A DNA stretch of 64,000 nt from Steinernema hermaphroditum (taxonomy: Eukaryota > Nematoda > Chromadorea > Rhabditida > Steinernematidae): NCBI GenBank assembly GCA_030435675.1, contig JAUCMV010000006.1:482291-546290 (forward strand), in the 5' to 3' direction. Both the position numbers and the translations under genes were made by a program. Under the pieces are notes generated by a model that worked only from the letters and a program-made list of their open reading frames with translations, did not search any database and was not told the origin of the DNA. Positions 1 to 11,624 of the stretch are shown here, one piece after another; positions within the stretch are counted from its first letter, which is position 1, and the number at the start of each line of letters is the position of its first letter.

Positions 1-173
1 TTATGATTGGATCTTGTAGAACTGCACGAGCCTGATCGAACGCGCCTATTCCCGTTGGGATTACTGCGGACTATCTTAGTTTCCTGCAAAACTTTCAATT
101 CGAGACAGACAGGCCCTTGCTCATACCAAAAGCTCTGCATCTGACCCTCCTGCTCCAAAGTACCATAGCATTT
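1..173 (+). repeat. Reference monomer (173 bp), A-type box
   Basis: First complete monomer; the next copy begins at 174 with the same ttatgattgg. By direct count it has 81 G+C of 173 (47%) and seven CpG dinucleotides. Landmarks are the near-invariant block at 1-47, the A-type box tattcccgttgggattac at about 47-64, tgcggactatcttag at 65-79, tttcctgcaaaactttcaat at 80-99, gacagacagg at 104-113, accaaaagctctgcat at 125-140 and the junction box at about 141-173. A length near one nucleosome repeat is common in centromeric satellites, but nothing in the sequence proves centromere function. Confidence 0.95.
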
Positions 174-3100
174 TTATGATTGGATCTTGTAGAACTGCAC
201 GAGCCTGATCGAACGCGCCTATTCCCGTTGGGATTACTGTGGACTATCTTAGTTTCCTGCAAAACTTTCAATTCGAGACAGTTAGGGCCTTGTTCATACA
301 AAGAGTTCTGCATCTGACCCTTCTGCTCCAAAGTACCATATCATTTTTATGATTGGATCTTGTAGAACTGCACGAGCCTGATCGAACGCGCCTATTCCCG
401 TTTGGATTACTGTGGACTATCTTAGTTTCCTGCAAAACTTTCAATTCGAGACAGTTAGGGCCTTGTTCATACAAAGAGTTCTGCATCTGACCCCTCCTGC
501 TCCAAAGTACCATAGCATTTTTATGATTGGATCTTGTAGAACTGCACGAGCCTGATCGAACGCGCCTACTCTCGTTGGATTTCCTGCGGACTATCTTAGT
601 TTCCTGCAAAACTTTCAATTCGAGACAGACGGGCCCTTGCTCATACCAAAGAGCTCTGCATCTGACCCTCCTGCTCCAAAGTACCATATCATTTTTATGA
701 TTGGATCTTGTAGAACTGCACGAGCCTGATCGAACGCGCCTATTCCCGTTGGGATTACTGTGGACTATCTTAGTTTCCTGCAAAACTTTCAATTCGAGAC
801 AGATAGGGCCTTGCTCATACCAAGAGCTCTGCATCTGACCCTCCTGCTCCAAAGTACCATATCATTTTTATGATTGGATCTTGTAGAACTGCACGAGCCT
901 GATCGAACGCGCCTATTCCCGTTGGGATTACTGTGGACTATCTTAGTTTCCTGCAAAACTTTCAATTCGAGACAGATAGGGCCTTGTTCATACAAAGAGT
1001 TCTGCATCTGACCCCTCCTGCTCCAAAGTACCATAGCATTTTTATGATTGGATCTTGTAGAACTGCACGAGCCTGATCGAACGCGCCTACTCTCGTTGGA
1101 TTTCCTGCGGACTATCTTAGTTTCCTGCAAAACTTTCAATTCGAGACAGCAGGGCCCTTGCTCATACCAAAGAGCTCTGCATCTGACCCTCCTGCTCCAA
1201 AGTACCATATCATTTTTATGATTGGATCTTGTAGAACTGCACGAGCCTGATCGAACGCGCCTATTCCCGTTGGGATTACTGTGGACTATCTTAGTTTCCT
1301 GCAAAACTTTCAATTCGAGACAGATAGGGCCTTGTTCATACAAAGAGTTCTGCATCTGACCCCTCCTGCTCCAAAGTACCATAGCATTTTTATGATTGGA
1401 TCTTGTAGAACTGCACGAGCCTGATCGAACGCGCCTATTCCCGTTGGGATTACTGTGGACTATCTTAGTTTCCTGCAAAACTTTCAATTCGAGACAGATA
1501 GGGCCCTTGCTCATACCAAAAGCTCTGCATCTGACCCTCCTGCTCCAAAGTACCATATCATTTTTATGATTGGATCTTGTAGAACTGCACGAGCCTGATC
1601 GAACGCGCCTATTCCCGTTTGGATTACTGTGGACTATCTTAGTTTCCTGCAAAACTTTCAATTCGAGACAGTTAGGGCCTTGTTCATACAAAGAGTTCTG
1701 CATCTGACCCTCCTGCTCCAAAGTACCATAGCATTTTTATGATTGGATCTTGTAGAACTGCACGAGCCTGATCGAACGCGCCTACTCTCGTTGGATTTCC
1801 TGCGGACTATCTTAGTTTCCTGCAAAACTTTCAATTCGAGACAGAAGGGCCCTTGCTCATACCAAAAGCTCTGCATCTGACCCTCCTGCTCCAAAGTACC
1901 ATAGCATTTTTATGATTGGATCTTGTAGAACTGCACGAGCCTGATCGAACGCGCCTATTCCCGTTGGGATTACTGTGGACTATCTTAGTTTCCTGCAAAA
2001 CTTTCAATTCGAGACAGATAGGGCCCTTGTTCATACAAAGAGTTCTGCATCTGACCCTCCTGCTCCAAAGTACCATAGCATTTTTATGATTGGATCTTGT
2101 AGAACTGCACGAGCCTGATCGAACGCGCCTACTCTCGTTGGATTTCCTGCGGACTATCTTAGTTTCCTGCAAAACTTTCAATTCGAGACAGAAGGGCCCT
2201 TGCTCATACCAAAAGCTCTGCATCTGACCCTCCTGCTCCAAAGTACCATAGCATTTTTATGATTGGATCTTGTAGAACTGCACGAGCCTGATCGAACGCG
2301 CCTACTCTCGTTGGATTTCCTGTGGACTATCTTAGTTTCCTGCAAAACTTTCAATTCGAGACAGCAGGGCCCTTGCTCATACCAAAGAGCTCTGCATCTG
2401 ACCCTCCTGCTCCAAAGTACCATAGCATTTTTATGATTGGATCTTGTAGAACTGCACGAGCCTGATCGAACGCGCCTACTCTCGTTGGATTTCCTGCGGA
2501 CTATCTTAGTTTCCTGCAAAACTTTCAATTCGAGACAGCAGGGCCCTTGCTCATACCAAAAGCTCTGCATCTGACCCTCCTGCTCCAAAGTACCATAGCA
2601 TTTTTATGATTGGATCTTGTAGAACTGCACGAGCCTGATCGAACGCGCCTATTCCCGTTGGGATTACTGTGGACTATCTTAGTTTCCTGCAAAACTTTCA
2701 ATTCGAGACAGATAGGGCCTTGCTCATACAAAGAGCTCTGCATCTGACCCTCCTGCTCCAAAGTACCATAGCATTTTTATGATTGGATCTTGTAGAACTG
2801 CACGAGCCTGATCGAACGCGCCTATTCCCGTTGGGATTACTGTGGACTATCTTAGTTTCCTGCAAAACTTTCAATTCGAGACAGATAGGGCCCTTGTTCA
2901 TACAAAGAGTTCTGCATCTGACCCCTCCTGCTCCAAAGTACCATAGCATTTTTATGATTGGATCTTGTAGAACTGCACGAGCCTGATCGAACGCGCCTAC
3001 TCTCGTTGGATTTCCTGCGGACTATCTTAGTTTCCTGCAAAACTTTCAATTCGAGACAGCAGGGCCCTTGCTCATACCAAAGAGCTCTGCATCTGACCCT

Positions 3101-3460
3101 CCTGCTCCAAAGTACCATAGCATTTTTATGATTGGATCTTGTAGAACTGCACGAGCCTGATCGAACGCGCCTATTCCCGTTGGGATTACTGTGGACTATC
3201 TTAGTTTCCTGCAAAACTTTCAATTCGAGACAGATAGGGCCTTGCTCATACAAAGAGCTCTGCATCTGACCCTCCTGCTCCAAAGTACCATAGCATTTTT
3301 ATGATTGGATCTTGTAGAACTGCACGAGCCTGATCGAACGCGCCTATTCCCGTTGGGATTACTGTGGACTATCTTAGTTTCCTGCAAAACTTTCAATTCG
3401 AGACAGATAGGGCCCTTGTTCATACAAAGAGTTCTGCATCTGACCCTCCTGCTCCAAAGT

Positions 3461-6275
3461 ACTATAGCATTTTTATGATTGGATCTTGTAGAACCGCACG
3501 AGCCTGATCGAACGCGCCTACTCTCGTTGGATTTCCTGCGGACTATCTTAGTTTCCTGCAAAACTTTCAATTCGAGACAGCAGGGCCCTTGCTCATACCA
3601 AAAAGCTCTGCATCTGACCCTCCTGCTCCAAAGTACCATATCATTTTTATGATTGGATCTTGTAGAACTGCACGAGCCTGATCGAACGCGCCTATTCTCG
3701 TTGGATTTCCTGTGGACTATCTTAGTTTCCTGCAAAACTTTCAATTCGAGACAGCAGGGCCCTTGCTCATACAAAGAGCTCTGCATCTGACCCTCCTGCT
3801 CCAAAGTACCATAGCATTTTTATGATTGGATCTTGTAGAACTGCACGAGCCTGATCGAACGCGCCTACTCTCGTTGGATTTCCTGCGGACTATCTTAGTT
3901 TCCTGCAAAACTTTCAATTCGAGACAGCAGGGCCCTTGCTCATACCAAAGAGCTCTGCATCTGACCCTCCTGCTCCAAAGTACCATAGCATTTTTATGAT
4001 TGGATCTTGTAGAACTGCACGAGCCTGATCGAACGCGCCTATTCCCGTTGGGATTACTGTGGACTATCTTAGTTTCCTGCAAAACTTTCAATTCGAGACA
4101 GATAGGGCCCTTGCTCATACAAAGAGCTCTGCATCTGACCCTCCTGCTCCAAAGTACCATAGCATTTTTATGATTGGATCTTGTAGAACTGCACGAGCCT
4201 GATCGAACGCGCCTATTCCCGTTGGGATTACTGTGGACTATCTTAGTTTCCTGCAAAACTTTCAATTCGAGACAGATAGGGCCTTGTTCATACAAAGAGT
4301 TCTGCATCTGACCCTCCTGCTCCAAAGTACTATAGCATTTTTATGATTGGATCTTGTAGAACCGCACGAGCCTGATCGAACGCGCCTACTCTCGTTGGAT
4401 TTCCTGCGGACTATCTTAGTTTCCTGCAAAACTTTCAATTCGAGACAGCAGGGCCCTTGCTCATACCAAGAGCTCTGCATCTGACCCTCCTGCTCCAAAG
4501 TACCATAGCATTTTTATGATTGGATCTTGTAGAACTGCACGAGCCTGATCGAACGCGCCTATTCCCGTTGGGTTTACTGTGGACTATCTTAGTTTCCTGC
4601 AAAACTTTCAATTCGAGACAGATAGGGCCCTTGCTCATACAAAGAGCTCTGCATCTGACCCTCCTGCTCCAAAGTACCATAGCATTTTTATGATTGGATC
4701 TTGTAGAACTGCACGAGCCTGATCGAACGCGCCTATTCCCGTTGGGATTACTGTGGACTATCTTAGTTTCCTGCAAAACTTTCAATTCGAGACAGATAGG
4801 GCCTTGTTCATACAAAGAGTTCTGCATCTGACCCTCCTGCTCCAAAGTACTATAGCATTTTTATGATTGGATCTTGTAGAACCGCACGAGCCTGATCGAA
4901 CGCGCCTACTCTCGTTGGATTTCCTGCGGACTATCTTAGTTTCCTGCAAAACTTTCAATTCGAGACAGCAGGGCCCTTGCTCATACCAAAAGCTCTGCAT
5001 CTGACCCTCCTGCTCCAAAGTACCATATCATTTTTATGATTGGATCTTGTAGAACTGCACGAGCCTGATCGAACGCGCCTATTCCCGTTGGGATTACTGT
5101 GGACTATCTTAGTTTCCTGCAAAACTTTCAATTCGAGACAGATAGGGCCTTGTTCATACAAAGAGTTCTGCATCTGACCCTCCTGCTCCAAAGTACCATA
5201 GCATTTTTATGATTGGATCTTGTAGAACTGCACGAGCCTGATCGAACGCGCCTATTCCCGTTGGGATTACTGTGGACTATCTTAGTTTCCTGCAAAACTT
5301 TCAATTCGAGACAGATAGGGCCCTTGTTCATACAAAGAGTTCTGCATCTGACCCTCCTGCTCCAAAGTACCATAGCATTTTTATGATTGGATCTTGTAGA
5401 ACTGCACGAGCCTGATCGAACGCGCCTACTCCCGTTGGATTTCCTGCGGACTATCTTAGTTTCCTGCAAAACTTTCAATTCGAGACAGCAGGGCCCTTGC
5501 TCATACCAAAAGCTCTGCATCTGACCCTCCTGCTCCAAAGTACCATAGCATTTTTATGATTGGATCTTGTAGAACTGCACGAGCCTGATCGAACGCGCCT
5601 ATTCCCGTTGGGATTACTGTGGACTATCTTAGTTTCCTGCAAAACTTTCAATTCGAGACAAATAGGGCCTTGTTCATACAAAGAGTTCTGCATCTGACCC
5701 TCCTGCTCCAAAGTACCATAGCATTTTTATGATTGGATCTTGTAGAACTGCACGAGCCTGATCGAACGCGCCTACTCTCGTTGGGATTTCCTGTGGACTA
5801 TCTTAGTTTCCTGCAAAACTTTCAATTCGAGACAGATAGGGCCCTTGTTCATACAAAGAGTTCTGCATCTGACCCTCCTGCTCCAAAGTACCATAGCATT
5901 TTTATGATTGGATCTTGTAGAACTGCACGAGCCTGATCGAACGCGCCTAGTCGCGTTGGGTTTCCTGTGGACTATCTTAGTTTCCTGCAAAACTTTCAAT
6001 TCGAGACAGATAGGGCCCTTGCTCATACCAAAGAGCTCTGCATCTGACCCTCCTGCTCCAAAGTACCATATCATTTTTATGATTGGATCTTGTAGAACTG
6101 CACGAGCCTGATCGAACGCGCCTATTCCCGTTGGGATTACTGTGGACTATCTTAGTTTCCTGCAAAACTTTCAATTCGAGACAGATAGGGCCTTGTTCAT
6201 ACAAAGAGTTCTGCATCTGACCCTCCTGCTCCAAAGTACTATAGCATTTTTATGATTGGATCTTGTAGAACCGCA
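3461..6275 (+). repeat. Four dispersed copies of a linked two-variant monomer junction
   Basis: A junction reading gtactatagc (usual gtaccatagc) is followed about 30 bp later by tagaaccgcacg (usual tagaactgcacg). The pair occurs at about 3461, 4329, 4849 and 6238 and nowhere else I could find. The spacings of 868, 520 and 1389 bp are close to 5, 3 and 8 monomers. Two rare changes that always travel together mark one founder that was copied in multi-monomer blocks rather than repeated independent mutation. Confidence 0.85.
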
Positions 6276-9200
6276 CGAGCCTGATCGAACGCGCCTACTC
6301 TCGTTGGATTTCCTGCGGACTATCTTAGTTTCCTGCAAAACTTTCAATTCGAGACAGACAGGGCCCTTGCTCATACCAAAAGCTCTGCATCTGACCCTCC
6401 TGCTCCAAAGTACCATAGCATTTTTATGATTGGATCTTGTAGAACTGCACGAGCCTGATCGAACGCGCCTATTCCCGTTGGATTTCCTGTGGACTATCTT
6501 AGTTTCCTGCAAAACTTTCAATTCGAGACAGATAGGGCCCTTGTTCATACAAAGAGTTCTGCATCTGACCCTCCTGCTCCAAAGTACCATAGCATTTTTA
6601 TGATTGGATCTTGTAGAACTGCACGAGCCTGATCGAACGCGCCTACTCTCGTTGGGTTTCCTGTGGACTATCTTAGTTTCCTGCAAAACTTTCAATTCGA
6701 GACAGATAGGGCCCTTGCTCATACAAAGAGCTCTGCATCTGACCCTCCTGCTCCAAAGTACCATAGCATTTTTATGATTGGATCTTGTAGAACTGCACGA
6801 GCCTGATCGAACGCGCCTATTCCCGTTGGGATTACTGTGGACTATCTTAGTTTCCTGCAAAACTTTCAATTCGAGACAGATAGGGCCCTTGTTCATACAA
6901 AGAGTTCTGCATCTGACCCTCCTGCTCCAAAGTACCATAGCATTTTTATGATTGGATCTTGTAGAACTGCACGAGCCTGATCGAACGCGCCTACTCTCGT
7001 TGGATTTCCTGCGGACTATCTTAGTTTCCTGCAAAACTTTCAATTCGAGACAGCAGGGCCCTTGCTCATACCAAAGAGCTCTGCATCTGACCCTCCTGCT
7101 CCAAAGTACCATAGCATTTTTATGATTGGATCTTGTAGAACTGCACGAGCCTGATCGAACGCGCCTATTCCCGTTGGATTTCCTGTGGACTATCTTAGTT
7201 TCCTGCAAAACTTTCAATTCGAGACAGATAGGGCCTTGTTCATACAAAGAGTTCTGCATCTGACCCCTCCTGCTCCAAAGTACCATAGCATTTTTATGAT
7301 TGGATCTTGTAGAACTGCACGAGCCTGATCGAACGCGCCTACTCTCGTTGGATTTCCTGCGGACTATCTTAGTTTCCTGCAAAACTTTCAATTCGAGACA
7401 GCAGGGCCCTTGCTCATACCAAAGAGCTCTGCATCTGACCCTCCTGCTCCAAAGTACCATAGCATTTTTATGATTGGATCTTGTAGAACTGCACGAGCCT
7501 GATCGAACGCGCCTATTCCCGTTGGGTTTACTGTGGACTATCTTAGTTTCCTGCAAAACTTTCAATTCGAGACAGATAGGGCCCTTGTTCATACAAAGAG
7601 TTCTGCATCTGACCCTCCTGCTCCAAAGTACCATAGCATTTTTATGATTGGATCTTGTAGAACTGCACGAGCCTGATCGAACGCGCCTATTCCCGTTGGG
7701 ATTACTGTGGACTATCTTAGTTTCCTGCAAAACTTTCAATTCGAGACAGATAGGGCCCTTGCTCATACCAAAAGCTCTGCATCTGACCCTCCTGCTCCAA
7801 AGTACCATATCATTTTTATGATTGGATCTTGTAGAACTGCACGAGCCTGATCGAACGCGCCTATTCCCGTTTGGATTTACTGTGGACTATCTTAGTTTCC
7901 TGCAAAACTTTCAATTCGAGACAGATAGGGCCCTTGTTCATACAAAGAGTTCTGCATCTGACCCTCCTGCTCCAAAGTACCATAGCATTTTTATGATTGG
8001 ATCTTGTAGAACTGCACGAGCCTGATCGAACGCGCCTACTCCCGTTGGGATTTCCTGTGGACTATCTTAGTTTCCTGCAAAACTTTCAATTCGAGACAGC
8101 AGGGCCCTTGCTCATACCAAAGAGCTCTGCATCTGACCCTCCTGCTCCAAAGTACCATATCATTTTTATGATTGGATCTTGTAGAACTGCACGAGCCTGA
8201 TCGAACGCGCCTATTCCCGTTGGGATTACTGTGGACTATCTTAGTTTCCTGCAAAACTTTCAATTCGAGACAGATAGGGCCCTTGTTCATACAAAGAGTT
8301 CTGCATCTGACCCCTCCTGCTCCAAAGTACCATAGCATTTTTATGATTGGATCTTGTAGAACTGCACGAGCCTGATCGAACGCGCCTATTCCCGTTGGGA
8401 TTACTGTGGACTATCTTAGTTTCCTGCAAAACTTTCAATTCGAGACAGCAGGGCCCTTGCTCATACCAAAAGCTCTGCATCTGACCCTCCTGCTCCAAAG
8501 TACCATATCATTTTTATGATTGGATCTTGTAGAACTGCACGAGCCTGATCGAACGCGCCTATTCCCGTTGGGATTACTGTGGACTATCTTAGTTTCCTGC
8601 AAAACTTTCAATTCGAGACAGATAGGGCCTTGTTCATACAAAGAGTTCTGCATCTGACCCCTCCTGCTCCAAAGTACCATAGCATTTTTATGATTGGATC
8701 TTGTAGAACTGCACGAGCCTGATCGAACGCGCCTATTCCCGTTGGGTTTACTGTGGACTATCTTAGTTTCCTGCAAAACTTTCAATTCGAGACAGCAGGG
8801 CCCTTGCTCATACCAAAAGCTCTGCATCTGACCCTCCTGCTCCAAAGTACCATATCATTTTTATGATTGGATCTTGTAGAACTGCACGAGCCTGATCGAA
8901 CGCGCCTATTCCCGTTGGGATTACTGTGGACTATCTTAGTTTCCTGCAAAACTTTCAATTCGAGACAGATAGGGCCTTGTTCATACAAAGAGTTCTGCAT
9001 CTGACCCCTCCTGCTCCAAAGTACCATAGCATTTTTATGATTGGATCTTGTAGAACTGCACGAGCCTGATCGAACGCGCCTATTCCCGTTGGGTTTACTG
9101 TGGACTATCTTAGTTTCCTGCAAAACTTTCAATTCGAGACAGACAGGGCCCTTGCTCATACCAAAAGCTCTGCATCTGACCCTCCTGCTCCAAAGTACCA

Positions 9201-11463
9201 TATCATTTTTATGATTGGATCTTGTAGAACTGCACGAGCCTGATCGAACGCGCCTATTCCCGTTGGGATTACTGTGGACTATCTTAGTTTCCTGCAAAAC
9301 TTTCAATTCGAGACAGATAGGGCCCTTGCTCATACAAAGAGCTCTGCATCTGACCCTCCTGCTCCAAAGTACCATAGCATTTTTATGATTGGATCTTGTA
9401 GAACTGCACGAGCCTGATCGAACGCGCCTATTCCCGTTGGATTTCCTGCGGACTATCTTAGTTTCCTGCAAAACTTTCAATTCGAGACAGCAGGGCCCTT
9501 GCTCATACCAAAAGCTCTGCATCTGACCCTCCTGCTCCAAAGTACCATATCATTTTTATGATTGGATCTTGTAGAACTGCACGAGCCTGATCGAACGCGC
9601 CTATTCCCGTTGGGATTACTGTGGACTATCTTAGTTTCCTGCAAAACTTTCAATTCGAGACAGATAGGGCCCTTGCTCATACCAAAAAGCTCTGCATCTG
9701 ACCCTCCTGCTCCAAAGTACCATATCATTTTTATGATTGGATCTTGTAGAACTGCACGAGCCTGATCGAACGCGCCTATTCCCGTTGGGATTACTGTGGA
9801 CTATCTTAGTTTCCTGCAAAACTTTCAATTCGAGACAGACAGGGCCCTTGCTCATACCAAAAGCTCTGCATCTGACCCTCCTGCTCCAAAGTACCATAGC
9901 ATTTTTATGATTGGATCTTGTAGAACTGCACGAGCCTGATCGAACGCGCCTACTCTCGTTGGGATTACTGTGGACTATCTTAGTTTCCTGCAAAACTTTC
10001 AATTCGAGACAGTTAGGGCCTTGTTCATACAAAGAGTTCTGCATCTGACCCCTCCTGCTCCAAAGTACCATAGCATTTTTATGATTGGATCTTGTAGAAC
10101 TGCACGAGCCTGATCGAACGCGCCTACTCTCGTTGGATTTCCTGCGGACTATCTTAGTTTCCTGCAAAACTTTCAATTCGAGACAGAAGGGCCCTTGCTC
10201 ATACCAAAAGCTCTGCATCTGACCCTCCTGCTCCAAAGTACCATAGCATTTTTATGATTGGATCTTGTAGAACTGCACGAGCCTGATCGAACGCGCCTAC
10301 TCTCGTTGGATTTCCTGCGGACTATCTTAGTTTCCTGCAAAACTTTCAATTCGAGACAGCAGGGCCCTTGCTCATACCAAAAGCTCTGCATCTGACCCTC
10401 CTGCTCCAAAGTACCATATCATTTTTATGATTGGATCTTGTAGAACTGCACGAGCCTGATCGAACGCGCCTATTCCCGTTGGGATTACTGTGGACTATCT
10501 TAGTTTCCTGCAAAACTTTCAATTCGAGACAGTTAGGGCCTTGTTCATACAAAGAGTTCTGCATCTGACCCCTCCTGCTCCAAAGTACCATATCATTTTT
10601 ATGATTGGATCTTGTAGAACTGCACGAGCCTGATCGAACGCGCCTACTCTCGTTGGATTTCCTGCGGACTATCTTAGTTTCCTGCAAAACTTTCAATTCG
10701 AGACAGACAGGGCCTTGCTCATACCAAAAGCTCTGCATCTGACCCTCCTGCTCCAAAGTACCATAGCATTTTTATGATTGGATCTTGTAGAACTGCACGA
10801 GCCTGATCGAACGCGCCTACTCTCGTTGGATTTCCTGCGGACTATCTTAGTTTCCTGCAAAACTTTCAATTCGAGACAGCAGGGCCCTTGCTCATACCAA
10901 ATGCTCTGCATCTGACCCTCCTGCTCCAAAGTACCATATCATTTTTATGATTGGATCTTGTAGAACTGCACGAGCCTGATCGAACGCGCCTATTCCCGTT
11001 GGGATTACTGTGGACTATCTTAGTTTCCTGCAAAACTTTCAATTCGAGACAGATAGGGCCTTGCTCATACCAAAAGCTCTGCATCTGACCCTCCTGCTCC
11101 AAAGTACCATATCATTTTTATGATTGGATCTTGTAGAACTGCACGAGCCTGATCGAACGCGCCTATTCCCGTTGGGATTACTGTGGACTATCTTAGTTTC
11201 CTGCAAAACTTTCAATTCGAGACAGACAGGGCCTTGCTCATACCAAAAGCTCTGCATCTGACCCTCCTGCTCCAAAGTACCATAGCATTTTTATGATTGG
11301 ATCTTGTAGAACTGCACGAGCCTGATCGAACGCGCCTACTCTCGTTGGATTTCCTGCGGACTATCTTAGTTTCCTGCAAAACTTTCAATTCGAGACAGCA
11401 GGGCCCTTGCTCATACCAAATGCTCTGCATCTGACCCTCCTGCTCCAAAGTACCATATCATTT

Positions 11464-11624
11464 TTATGATTGGATCTTGTAGAACTGCACGAGCCTGATC
11501 GAACGCGCCTATTCCCGTTGGATTTCCTGTGGACTATCTTAGTTTCCTGCAAAACTTTCAATTCGAGACAGTTAGGGCCTTGTTCATACAAAGAGTTATG
11601 CATCTGACCCCTCCGCTAAAATTT
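11464..11624 (+). repeat. First short (161-bp) monomer of the array
   Basis: Distance between successive ttatgatt starts is 161 bp here instead of 173. The unit has gacagttagggccttg, then gttatgcatctgacccctcc, and ends in gctaaaatttttatg, so the usual aaagtaccatatc stretch is missing. The gttatgcat variant (containing the palindrome atgcat) accompanies nearly every later short unit, so the short class is a linked haplotype and not a random deletion. Confidence 0.9.

Larger units (their letters stand above)
1..11463 (+). repeat. Satellite array, zone 1: full-length monomers only
   Basis: About 66 head-to-tail copies of a monomer of 172-174 bp, phased here from ttatgattggatcttgtag. Every copy keeps the complete 3' end (ctgctccaaagtaccata followed by g or t, then catttttatg); the 161-bp class is absent. 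Copies differ at a few fixed sites: tattcccgttggg versus tactctcgttgga, tgcgg versus tgtgg, the bases after gacag (acaggg, caggg, ataggg, ttaggg, aaggg), ggccc versus ggcc, and aaagagctctg versus aaaagctctg or aaagagttctg. The aaagagctctg form, which creates GAGCTC, is largely confined to this zone. No gene, RNA or transposon interrupts it. Reverse-strand reading frames here are by-products of the repeat. Confidence 0.97.

Noticed and set aside
1..173. Possible 5S rRNA or tRNA gene cluster as the source of the tandem unit
   Set aside because: No 5S internal control region or tRNA cloverleaf could be traced on either strand; only a B-box-like core of a few bases is present and its flanks do not pair as a T-arm.
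570..590. A CENP-B-box-like motif in the B-type box (tcgttgga)
   Set aside because: The first half resembles the mammalian box NTTCGNNNNANNCGGGN, but the CGGG half is absent (ttcctg instead). A-type units have a CGGG-like half on the other strand but lack the TTCG half. No monomer type has both halves at the right spacing.
1658..1894. A recurring 78-codon minus-strand frame in most monomers (begins MEQEGQMQ)
   Set aside because: Overlapping copies run into each other in shifted frames and the junction box changes length without regard to frame. There is no promoter, codon bias or conserved domain, and base differences change residues freely. It is a shadow of the satellite.
2783..2986. Plus-strand frames of about 61-67 codons (begin MDLVELHE)
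   Set aside because: Same repeat read on the other strand. They appear only where a monomer has a particular one-base indel combination and end within the next unit.
6171..7808. A 545-codon open frame on the minus strand, and 132-310-codon ones elsewhere
   Set aside because: Each is the same stretch of residues repeated every monomer. The frame stays open only where successive units happen to be 174 bp (a multiple of three) and closes when a 173-bp unit shifts it. One-base indels are tolerated freely, so there is no coding constraint.
1..11463. Regular spacing suggesting a CRISPR array or prokaryotic repeat region
   Set aside because: There are no unique spacers; the entire unit repeats, with no cas genes. 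Unit length and higher-order structure are those of eukaryotic satellite DNA.
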